57,089 bases of DNA from an uncultured Lachnospiraceae bacterium (GTDB taxonomy: Bacteria; Bacillota; Clostridia; Lachnospirales; Lachnospiraceae), in NCBI GenBank assembly GCA_900317825.1, contig ONIH01000007.1:1-57089 (forward strand). The letters are read 5' to 3'. Position 1 is the first letter of the stretch; the number at the start of each line of letters is the position of its first letter. The translations under genes were made by a program, and so were the position numbers. This document shows, in pieces, positions 43,665-50,755 of this stretch. Under the pieces are notes generated by a model that had not been told where the DNA came from, searched no databases, and saw only the letters and a program-made list of their open reading frames with translations.

Positions 43665-44731
43665 TTTATGATCCCTCCGCCTGCTACATAGTCTCCGTCA
43701 TAGAGTACCAGTGCCTGTCCCGGTGTTACCGCTCTTACCTTTTTCTCGAAGCTTACTTCCAGATCATCACCTGAATATCTGACATGACACGGTGTACCAG
43801 GATCTGAGTAGCGGATCTTCCCGATATAGGTCTTTTCCTCTGAAAAATGCCCTTCACTCATGTATACCAGATGATCCGCTGTAAGAGTATCTGTAAACAG
43901 ATCTTCATTTTCACCGAGAACCACTTCATTTTTCGGGACGTCAAGCTTCTGTACAAACACACGGTGGCCGAAAGCTACTCCAAGGCCCTTTCTCTGGCCT
44001 ACCGTGTAATGCGTGATTCCTTTGTGTTTTCCGAGGATATGTCCTTCTCTGTCGACATAGTTTCCCTCACCAGGGGCTTCAGCTCCCAGCTCACTGTCTA
44101 AAAATGCCCCGGTATCACCGTCAGGTATAAAGCAGACATCTTCACTGTCTCTTTTATGCGCGACCGGAAGCCCGGCTTCTTCGGCTATTTTTCTTATCGT
44201 AGGCTTGTCATAGTCTCCGACCGGCATAAGAGTGTGCCTCAGCTGCTCCTGCGTCAGGGAATAGAGCACATATGTCTGGTCCTTTTCGGCTGTGACGGAA
44301 TTTTTTATAGCGATACGACCATTCGGTAAAGTCTCAATACGCGCATAGTGTCCTGTTGCGATATAATCTGCGCCTATATCCATGCTGCGCTTAAGGAGTC
44401 CTTCCCACTTGATATAGCGGTTGCATGCTATACATGGATTCGGCGTCCTCCCATGCCTGTACTCATCGACGAAGTAGTCCATTACATACTTTCTGAAATC
44501 ATCTTTGAAGTTCATCACATAGTACGGAATGCCGAGGACTCCAGCGACTCTTCTCGCATCTTCTACAGCTGAAAGTCCGCAGCAGCCTCTTTCCTCGAGC
44601 CTGCATGCCTGGTCAGGATTCTGCCAGATCTGCATTGTGACTCCGATGACATCGTATCCCTGTTTTTTTAATAAATAAGCGGCGACCGATGAATCGACGC
44701 CGCCACTCATACCAACTACTACTTTTGCCAT
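43661..44731 (-). CDS. mnmA: tRNA-specific 2-thiouridylase MnmA
   Basis: Thiolates U34 of tRNA-Lys, -Glu and -Gln. The 356-residue protein has the ATP loop VVVGMSGGVDSSVAAYLL at residues 4-21, TPNPCIACNRYIKWE with the first catalytic Cys, HKRDSEDVCFIPDGD with the second, and the C-terminal barrel (HYTVGQRKGLGVAFG, VRAVTPGQALVLYDGD). I use the ATG at 44731, one base from the rlmB stop, which fits the family start. Co-transcribed with rlmB and the desulfurase. Confidence 0.96.
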   Translation of the reverse strand: MAKVVVGMSGGVDSSVAAYLLKKQGYDVIGVTMQIWQNPDQACRLEERGCCGLSAVEDARRVAGVLGIPYYVMNFKDDFRKYVMDYFVDEYRHGRTPNPCIACNRYIKWEGLLKRSMDIGADYIATGHYARIETLPNGRIAIKNSVTAEKDQTYVLYSLTQEQLRHTLMPVGDYDKPTIRKIAEEAGLPVAHKRDSEDVCFIPDGDTGAFLDSELGAEAPGEGNYVDREGHILGKHKGITHYTVGQRKGLGVAFGHRVFVQKLDVPKNEVVLGENEDLFTDTLTADHLVYMSEGHFSEEKTYIGKIRYSDPGTPCHVRYSGDDLEVSFEKKVRAVTPGQALVLYDGDYVAGGGIIK

Positions 44732-44732
44732 A

Positions 44733-45479
44733 TCATTTCTTTGCAAGTCTCTGTCTTACCGCTTCAAAAGCCACTACTCCGCAGGACACCGAAGCATTCA
44801 GCGAATCTATATCTCCGAATGTCGGGATGCTGACTACAGCATCGCACTTTTCTTTTACGAGTTTGCTGATGCCCTTGCCTTCGTTTCCGATGACAAGTGC
44901 CATTGGTCCTGTCAGAGCTGTCTTATAAATGCTCTCTCCGTCCATATCGCAGGCGTATACCCAGATGCCCTTATCCTTCAGCTCATCGATCGTGCGCGAG
45001 AGATTCGTGACCTTTGCTACCGGCGTATAGGCGATAGCTCCGGCAGATGCCTTTACAGCCGATGCTGTAAGCCCGACAGCCCTGTTCTTAGGGATTATGA
45101 CTCCATCTGCACCTGCCATATTTGCGGTACGGATGATAGCTCCGAGATTATGCGGATCCTCTATCTCATCCAGGATAAAAATAAACGGATCTGTGCCTTT
45201 TTCCTCTGACTTCTCCAGAATATCATCTACAGTCGAGTATGAAAAAGCTGCCACATAAGCTATAACTCCCTGGTGCTTTTTGTCAGGGCAGATCTCATCG
45301 AGTCTTGACTTGTCTACGAGGTCAGTCCTTATACCCTGCTTTTTTGCCTCACGAAGGATAGTATGAATCGGTCCGTCAAAGCTCGATTTCAGGACAAATA
45401 TCCTCTCAACTGTAGTATCTGAACGCAGTGCCTCAAGGACTGCGTTTCTCCCCTCTATTATCGTACTTTCATCATGCAT
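44733..45479 (-). CDS. rlmB: 23S rRNA (guanosine-2'-O-)-methyltransferase RlmB (TrmH family)
   Basis: SpoU/TrmH-type knotted methyltransferase of 248 residues: a substrate-binding N-terminal domain (IIEGRNAVLEALRS, VERIFVLK) and the SAM domain with ILDEIEDPHNLGAIIRTANM, VVNLSRT-like helix, GPMALVIGNEGKGIS and IPTFGDIDSLNASVSCGVVA. The ATG at 45479 overlaps the end of mrnC and has GAGG upstream. Synteny cysS-mrnC-rlmB is typical of Firmicutes. Confidence 0.94.
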   Translation of the reverse strand: MHDESTIIEGRNAVLEALRSDTTVERIFVLKSSFDGPIHTILREAKKQGIRTDLVDKSRLDEICPDKKHQGVIAYVAAFSYSTVDDILEKSEEKGTDPFIFILDEIEDPHNLGAIIRTANMAGADGVIIPKNRAVGLTASAVKASAGAIAYTPVAKVTNLSRTIDELKDKGIWVYACDMDGESIYKTALTGPMALVIGNEGKGISKLVKEKCDAVVSIPTFGDIDSLNASVSCGVVAFEAVRQRLAKK

Positions 45480-45939
45480 GGTTTTTTTCCTCAAGATCAC
45501 CGGCGTGATCTTTTAAAAGCCCGGTCTCTTCAAGTCCTTTTTTTACGAGCCAGAAGATACGGTCACGCTCATTTTTTAAAAATAAATATCCAAGCAGTGC
45601 CTCAAATCCGGTCGCCATCCGGTAATCAGAAACCGAAGCGTTTTTTGAATGGGTATAGCTCTTTGCATTCCGCCCACGCCTGAAAACGTCAGACTCTTCA
45701 TCTGTCAGGTACGGCGCTATCGCCTCCGATACCTTTCTCTGGGACTCGGCCTTTACTATGTGCGCCGAGGCATTGTGGAGCTTCGACGGAGATACGTTCC
45801 TCGATGCCACGATTATCGAGCGGACTATTATCTCATAGACTCCATCTCCAAGAAACGCCAGAGTCAACGGAGAGTAGGTATTTATATCCCGCTCCGGTAT
45901 ATCAAAGGCATCGCGGATCGTCTTTATACCCTCTTCCAC
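45472..45939 (-). CDS. mrnC: Mini-ribonuclease 3
   Basis: Trims 23S rRNA ends in Firmicutes. The 155-residue protein is an RNase III catalytic domain alone: YSPLTLAFLGDGVYEIIVRS with catalytic acidic residues near residue 30, HNASAHIVKAESQRKV, and YRMATGFEALLGYLFLKNE, without the double-stranded RNA-binding domain of full RNase III. It overlaps cysS by 16 bases and rlmB by eight. Confidence 0.95.
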   Translation of the reverse strand: MEEGIKTIRDAFDIPERDINTYSPLTLAFLGDGVYEIIVRSIIVASRNVSPSKLHNASAHIVKAESQRKVSEAIAPYLTDEESDVFRRGRNAKSYTHSKNASVSDYRMATGFEALLGYLFLKNERDRIFWLVKKGLEETGLLKDHAGDLEEKNHA

Positions 45940-47333
45940 TTGACACCCTCTCTGGTATCTAAAAGCTCGATTCCCTGACTTAAAAGCTCGTCTCTGATCT
46001 GGTCTGCAAGAGCGAAGTTCTTCTCTTTTCTCGCCTGCTGACGTTTATCGATAAGCTCCTGGATCTGAGGATCTATCTCATCTCTGTCGACTGTAAACTC
46101 AAGTCCTAAGACTCCCATCAGTTTTTCGATCTTTTCGAAGACTGCCATAAGGATTCCGCCCGAGCTCTCTTCATCGAGCTTCGTATTCGCGAATTTTACC
46201 AGGTCAAAAATAGCTGCTATGGCATCGGCTGTATTGAAGTCATCATCCATAGCCTCTTCGAACTCATTGACGTACTCCTTAGTCGTATCTAAGAGTTCGT
46301 CCTCTTCCTCAGACATTTCCATCTGGGTAGCCTTTGCGATCAGATCCTTAAGTCTGTCACCGGCTGTCCTTATTCTCTCAAGCCCGCTCTTTGCTGACTC
46401 CATCAGATCCTCCGAGTAGTTCAGCGGACTTCTGTACTGAGCTGACAGCATGAAAAATCTGAGTACATCGGCGTTGTATCTCTTCAGTATCTCACGGACA
46501 AGGAGGAAATTTCCCAGAGACTTGCTCATTTTTCTGTTATCTATATTCAGAAAGCCGTTATGCATCCAGTAGTGTGCGAACGGCACTCCATTTGCAGCCT
46601 CTGACTGGGCTATCTCGTTCTCATGGTGCGGGAAGATCAGATCCTCACCGCCTGCATGAATGTCTATAGTATCTCCCAGGTATCTCTTCGACATGACTGA
46701 GCATTCTATATGCCAGCCCGGTCTTCCGTCACACCAAGGTGAAGGCCATGAAGGTTCTCCTTCTTTCCTTGGCTTCCAGAGAACAAAGTCAAGCGGGTCC
46801 TGCTTTTCATCTCCGGTTACTTTTATATCACGGTGACCACCCTCTAAGTCATCGATATTCTTATGGGAAAGCTTTCCGTATCCTGGGAAGCTTCTGGTCT
46901 TATAGTAGACGGTTCCGTCTGATACGACATAAGCATCACCCTTATCTATAAGAGTCTGGATCATGTCGATCATGCCGCCGATCTCTTCGGTAGCGCGTGG
47001 ATTCTTAGTCGCAGGCATGATGTTCATCGCTTCCATGTCTTTTTTGCATTCAGCGATATAGAATTCTGCCACTTCCTGCGCGCTCTTTCCCTCTTCTATC
47101 GACTCTTTGATGATTTTATCGTCGACATCGGTGAAATTCGATACGTAGTTCACCTGATATCCTTTATATAAAAAATATCTTCTCACCGTATCGAATACGA
47201 TCATCGGGCGGGCATTTCCGATATGGATGTAATTATAGACCGTCGGACCGCAGACATACATGCGGACCTTTCCCTCTTCGATCGGTTTAAACTCTTCTTT
47301 TGTTCTCGTAAGCGTGTTATAAATCTTTATCAT
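45924..47333 (-). CDS. cysS: Cysteinyl-tRNA synthetase
   Basis: Charges tRNA-Cys. The 469-residue class I synthetase has VCGPTVYNYIHIGNARPM with the HIGH-type HIGN, zinc ligands in WHIECSVMSKRYLG and HHENEIAQSEA, KMSKSLGNF, and the C-terminal anticodon region QIRDELLSQGIELLDTREGV. I chose the ATG at 47333 with GAGGA seven bases upstream. Lies 16 bases downstream of ispF. Confidence 0.97.
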   Translation of the reverse strand: MIKIYNTLTRTKEEFKPIEEGKVRMYVCGPTVYNYIHIGNARPMIVFDTVRRYFLYKGYQVNYVSNFTDVDDKIIKESIEEGKSAQEVAEFYIAECKKDMEAMNIMPATKNPRATEEIGGMIDMIQTLIDKGDAYVVSDGTVYYKTRSFPGYGKLSHKNIDDLEGGHRDIKVTGDEKQDPLDFVLWKPRKEGEPSWPSPWCDGRPGWHIECSVMSKRYLGDTIDIHAGGEDLIFPHHENEIAQSEAANGVPFAHYWMHNGFLNIDNRKMSKSLGNFLLVREILKRYNADVLRFFMLSAQYRSPLNYSEDLMESAKSGLERIRTAGDRLKDLIAKATQMEMSEEEDELLDTTKEYVNEFEEAMDDDFNTADAIAAIFDLVKFANTKLDEESSGGILMAVFEKIEKLMGVLGLEFTVDRDEIDPQIQELIDKRQQARKEKNFALADQIRDELLSQGIELLDTREGVKWKRV

Positions 47334-47349
47334 ATAAAAATCCTCGCCT

Positions 47350-47889
47350 TTAAGCCTGTACTTTAGGACAGCCACCGCAACCGGCACATCCCGGCCCTAT
47401 CGGAGTCCCTGCTTCGTATAACGACTCTATGATACACACTGCCGAAGCCGAAATGCCTTCGCCTCTTCCGGTAAATCCCAGATGCTCTTCGGTGGTTGCC
47501 TTCACGTTAACCATATTATCCGCTATCTGGAGATCTTCTGCAATATTTTTTTTCATCTGATCGATGTAAGGGCGCATCTTCGGAGCCTGGGCTATGATCG
47601 TAGCATCTATATTTACGACTACATAGCCCTCTTTTAAGAGCATCTGTCCGACTTCTCTCAAGAGTACTCTCGAATCAGCGCCCTTGTACTTATCGTCTGT
47701 ATCCGGAAAATGCAGCCCTATATCTCCAAGGCCTGCTGCCCCGAGGAGCGCATCCATCACTGCATGGAGGAGCACATCCGCGTCTGAATGTCCAAGGAGA
47801 CCCTTTTCATACGGTATATGCACACCGCCTAAAATCATGTCGCGGCCCTCTGTCAGCCTGTGGACATCATAACCATTTCCTATTCTCAT
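47350..47889 (-). CDS. ispF: 2-C-methyl-D-erythritol 2,4-cyclodiphosphate synthase with a Cys-rich tail
   Basis: Cyclising step of the MEP isoprenoid pathway. The 179-residue enzyme has metal ligands Asp8, His10 (GNGYDVHRL) and His42, plus [40 protein letters not shown] and [17 protein letters not shown]. It is about 20 residues longer than usual at the C-terminus, which ends [15 protein letters not shown] with Cys168, Cys171 and Cys174 (CxxCxxC), an unusual possible metal site. It heads the ispF-cysS-mrnC-rlmB-mnmA run. Confidence 0.96.
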   Translation of the reverse strand: MRIGNGYDVHRLTEGRDMILGGVHIPYEKGLLGHSDADVLLHAVMDALLGAAGLGDIGLHFPDTDDKYKGADSRVLLREVGQMLLKEGYVVVNIDATIIAQAPKMRPYIDQMKKNIAEDLQIADNMVNVKATTEEHLGFTGRGEGISASAVCIIESLYEAGTPIGPGCAGCGGCPKVQA

Positions 47890-47916
47890 GGCAATTCCCT
47901 ATATAAAAATCCTACA

Positions 47917-47950
47917 AGAAAAGGCTGCTACATCTGTGATGCAACAGCCC
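47917..47950 (-). terminator. Terminator of the tRNA-Val/tRNA-Met transcript
   Basis: On the minus strand GGGCTGTTGCA-TCACAGAT-GTAGCAGCC is followed by TTTTCTTGTA; it separates the two tRNA genes from ispF. Confidence 0.85.
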
Positions 47951-47961
47951 TTCAGAAATCA

Positions 47962-48035
47962 TAGCGAGAAAGAGACTCGAACTCTTGACACCACGGGTAT
48001 GAACCGTGTGCTCTAGCCAACTGAGCTATCTCGCC
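47962..48035 (-). tRNA. tRNA-Met (CAU), elongator
   Basis: 74 bases with discriminator A. Acceptor GGCGAGA/TCTCGCT including the G1-U72 pair also seen in Bacillus elongator tRNA-Met, D arm GCTC/GAGC, anticodon loop TTCATAC (CAU), T loop TTCGAGT. The anticodon stem CACGG/CCGTG lacks the three G-C pairs of initiator tRNA. CCA not encoded. Confidence 0.93.
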
Positions 48036-48060
48036 ACAGAAACAATACTTAGTTTCTGAA

Positions 48061-48133
48061 TGGGACCTATAGGGCTCGAACCTATGACCTCCTGCTTGTA
48101 AGGCAGATGCTCTCCCAGCTGAGCTAAGATCCC
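48061..48133 (-). tRNA. tRNA-Val (UAC)
   Basis: 73 bases with discriminator A. Acceptor GGGATCT/AGGTCCC, D arm GCTC/GAGC, anticodon loop CTTACAA (UAC), T loop TTCGAGC. CCA not encoded. Transcribed ahead of tRNA-Met, 25 bases apart. Confidence 0.95.
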
Positions 48134-48252
48134 AATTATAAGCCGCGCTTTTCTGTCTCGTTTCACGCGACTTGTATATACTACCAAAACAAGGCATCGA
48201 TGTCAAGAGTATTTTTAAAAAAATTATAAATCTGTCATCTGGCTGCATTACG

Positions 48253-49272
48253 TCAGAGCGACACATTCGATCCGGAGATCATGTTCATTATCAGATCCAC
48301 GCAGCCGTCTATTCCGTAGCTGGCACTGTTCAGACACAGATCATAGTTGTTGGCGTCGCCCCATTTAAGGCCTGTGTAGTAGTTGTAATACTTAGCATGA
48401 ACGTTGTCGTCAGCTTTAAGAATCCTTCTGGCTGTTCTGGCGTCGCAGTCATGGATTGCCTGAACACGTTTTACTCTGGACTCCAGAGGAGCTGTGATGA
48501 AGATACTGATATGCGGAATGCGGTTGCTGGTAAATATCCTGTCAGCAGCACGTCCCACGATAACAAAATCCTGCTTTTTTGCCAGTTCTATAAGGATCTC
48601 GCTCATTCTGAAAAATGAAGCGTCACGCATGTTAAGACCATGATAACGATTACGCATGTGCACAAACCTGCCGATTCCCGACTGAGGCCTGGCAGAGAGC
48701 AGCTCCTCTTCAAGATTCGGAGTCTCCGCGCTCGGGATGTTGTCAGTTGTGTCCTTCAGATCCTCTGTTATTTCAAGCGTCCTTATCATTTTGGCAATGA
48801 TCTTTGAATCGAGATAATCGATATTCAGCTTCTCAGCCAGCTCTATTCCGACGTGACTGCCTCCTGAAGCAGTCGAACGGCTGATGCAGATGATCAGATG
48901 CTTGCTGTCCATCCTGTTCTTCAGTGAAAGAGAATTCAGGCTGGCAATAATAGGATCCAGGATCCTCATCGGGCCTCCGTTCCTGTCAATAAAATCATGA
49001 AAAGCCTTAGTCGTCTCCTCATATTCGCTCAGAATCTCATCACACTTGATCGGGTTCTCGATAGTATGAGCCATGTTGCCGATAAGTGCAAGCTGCTGAT
49101 GAAGCTTGAACCTGACCTCCGGCGTCTCCATGCAGCGGACGATCTCATTAATACTGGCTTCACGGTCATCGGTGTAGATATGTCCGAGGCCCGAACCAGA
49201 AGCCTTGTAGGCTTCATTATCGAGATTATATATTTTCTCAGCCAGTTCAATGGCTTCTTTTTTCTCTGCCAT
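48253..49272 (-). CDS. Cytidylate kinase-like protein with N-terminal extension
   Basis: The 339-residue protein has an all-helical N-terminal domain (~1-120) of unknown type and a C-terminal cytidylate-kinase-like domain with a P-loop LIICISRSTASGGSHVG (~127-143), IDYLDSKIIAKMI, a FVIVGRAADRIF strand, ISIFITAPLESRVKRVQ and YNYYTGLKWGDANNYDLCLN. In this family the kinase substrate is unknown. I chose the ATG at 49272 (AAAGG eight bases upstream). It follows a transporter gene with 16 bases between, so the two probably act together. Confidence 0.83.
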   Translation of the reverse strand: MAEKKEAIELAEKIYNLDNEAYKASGSGLGHIYTDDREASINEIVRCMETPEVRFKLHQQLALIGNMAHTIENPIKCDEILSEYEETTKAFHDFIDRNGGPMRILDPIIASLNSLSLKNRMDSKHLIICISRSTASGGSHVGIELAEKLNIDYLDSKIIAKMIRTLEITEDLKDTTDNIPSAETPNLEEELLSARPQSGIGRFVHMRNRYHGLNMRDASFFRMSEILIELAKKQDFVIVGRAADRIFTSNRIPHISIFITAPLESRVKRVQAIHDCDARTARRILKADDNVHAKYYNYYTGLKWGDANNYDLCLNSASYGIDGCVDLIMNMISGSNVSL

Positions 49273-49288
49273 ATTACCCACCTTTCCA

Positions 49289-50635
49289 TTACATGAAGAA
49301 TATCAGCGCGTCAATGATAAATACCGGTACCAGTATACATATAGACCATTTCATGTATCCGAAGAATGAAGGCATAGTGATACCGTTCTCGTCTGACATT
49401 GATTTTACCATAAAGTTAGGAGCATTACCTATATAAGTATTAGCACCCATAAATACGGCACCGCAGGAAATAGCCATCAGCATGTTCTTAGACACTGTAC
49501 CGACAGACAGGGCAAGGCCGGACTTGAATCCGAGAGAGCCTGCAGTCGTAAGGAATACCAGGTATGTCGGCGTATTGTCCAAAAAGCTCGAAAGTGCGCC
49601 TGTCGCAAAGAACATCTGAACAGGTGTCGTAAGACCGAGCGTAGATCCTTTTGCTTTTAAAAGAATAAGAGCCGGCTGCATCGTGATGAATATGCCGATA
49701 AAGAGTACGGCCACCTCCTCGATGGCTCCCCAGGTGAAATGGTTGTGTACTCTGACTTCCTTGTTCGTCGTCTTAAATGACAGATAAGCTGCCAGAAGTA
49801 TGATGATGATCTCTATAAGCGACGGATAAGTCAGTGAGACATTGCCCGGAAGAGTGATCCCGAGCACATTGCCGCTGGCATCCTGGAAAGCCTTAAGGCC
49901 AGGCAGTAGGCCGCTTAAAACAACTCCTATTACTATCATTACCAGGAAGATAATATTGTGAAGTCCCTCGAAACGGATCATCGTGCGGACAGAAGACAGG
50001 TCCGGTCTGCGTCCCTCTGCTATGTCCTTCCTGTAATTCTTACGGTCGATGAAGAAAAACAGGGTCAGAAGCAGAAACATGTTCACCAGAAGTACAGGGA
50101 ACAGGTTAAAGCTCCACAGGAACGGTACACCTCTCATAAATCCCATCAGAAGCGGAGGATCGCCCATAGGTGTAAGACAGCCTCCGATATTCGATACCAG
50201 AAAGATAAAGAAGATGATGATCTGAGACTTTCTTTTTCTCCAGCTGTTCATTTTTATCACAGGACGGATCATAAGCATAGATGAACCTGTAGTTCCTATG
50301 ACACTCGACAGGAGTGTACCTATCGTAAGAAGCACCACGTTTACTCCGGGAGAACCTGCCAGATCACCGGTGAATGAGATATTACCGGCTACACAGAAAA
50401 GCCCGAACAGCAGTATTATAAATGTCAGATAATCGTTTATGATACAGTCAAATTCTGTGTGAAATGTCTCTGCCGCGCCAAACTGTGTCGCGAACAGTAC
50501 GATTGAGATCACTGACCAGAGAATGACCATGTGAGACTCATGTCTGCCCCACCAGTTCGGAGCAAAAAGAGGAAACAGTGCTACGCACAATAAAAGTCCT
50601 GCAAAAGGGATACAGAGCCATATAGGCACATTCAT
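49289..50635 (-). CDS. Sodium:proton antiporter / citrate-type ion transporter
   Basis: A 448-residue polytopic protein of the ion transporter superfamily (NhaD/CitMHS-like). About 11-12 hydrophobic segments are visible; the paired re-entrant motifs are VIGTTGSSMLMIRPVI with LVSNIGGCLTPMGDPPLL near residue 145, and ALSSFLDNTPTYLVF with AISCGAVFMGANTYIGNAPN near 400. The NIGGxxTPxGDPP and NAPN motifs are typical of NhaD-like sodium:proton exchangers. First gene of a two-gene unit with a kinase-like partner; its promoter is visible upstream. Confidence 0.88.
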   Translation of the reverse strand: MNVPIWLCIPFAGLLLCVALFPLFAPNWWGRHESHMVILWSVISIVLFATQFGAAETFHTEFDCIINDYLTFIILLFGLFCVAGNISFTGDLAGSPGVNVVLLTIGTLLSSVIGTTGSSMLMIRPVIKMNSWRKRKSQIIIFFIFLVSNIGGCLTPMGDPPLLMGFMRGVPFLWSFNLFPVLLVNMFLLLTLFFFIDRKNYRKDIAEGRRPDLSSVRTMIRFEGLHNIIFLVMIVIGVVLSGLLPGLKAFQDASGNVLGITLPGNVSLTYPSLIEIIIILLAAYLSFKTTNKEVRVHNHFTWGAIEEVAVLFIGIFITMQPALILLKAKGSTLGLTTPVQMFFATGALSSFLDNTPTYLVFLTTAGSLGFKSGLALSVGTVSKNMLMAISCGAVFMGANTYIGNAPNFMVKSMSDENGITMPSFFGYMKWSICILVPVFIIDALIFFM

Positions 50636-50681
50636 AGTATTACCTCCTAAAAATTACCAGATACCTTTTCGCCGGTTGATT

Positions 50682-50711
50682 ATTATATCACTGATAAGCA
50701 ATTGTTTACAA
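50682..50711 (-). promoter_or_regulatory. Promoter of the antiporter gene
   Basis: On the minus strand TTGTAA (50711-50706), 18 bases, TATAAT (50687-50682) with TGA before the -10. It lies between the metH stop and the antiporter start. Confidence 0.65.
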
Positions 50712-50755
50712 CCTCTTATTTTTTTAATCAGAATGCACCGGCTGCCGTGTTATGA

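Noticed and set aside
47962-48035. Initiator tRNA-Met or CAU tRNA-Ile
   Set aside because: The anticodon stem lacks the three consecutive G-C pairs of initiators, and the body with G1-U72 and ACGGTTCATACCCGT matches elongator tRNA-Met better than lysidine tRNA-Ile.
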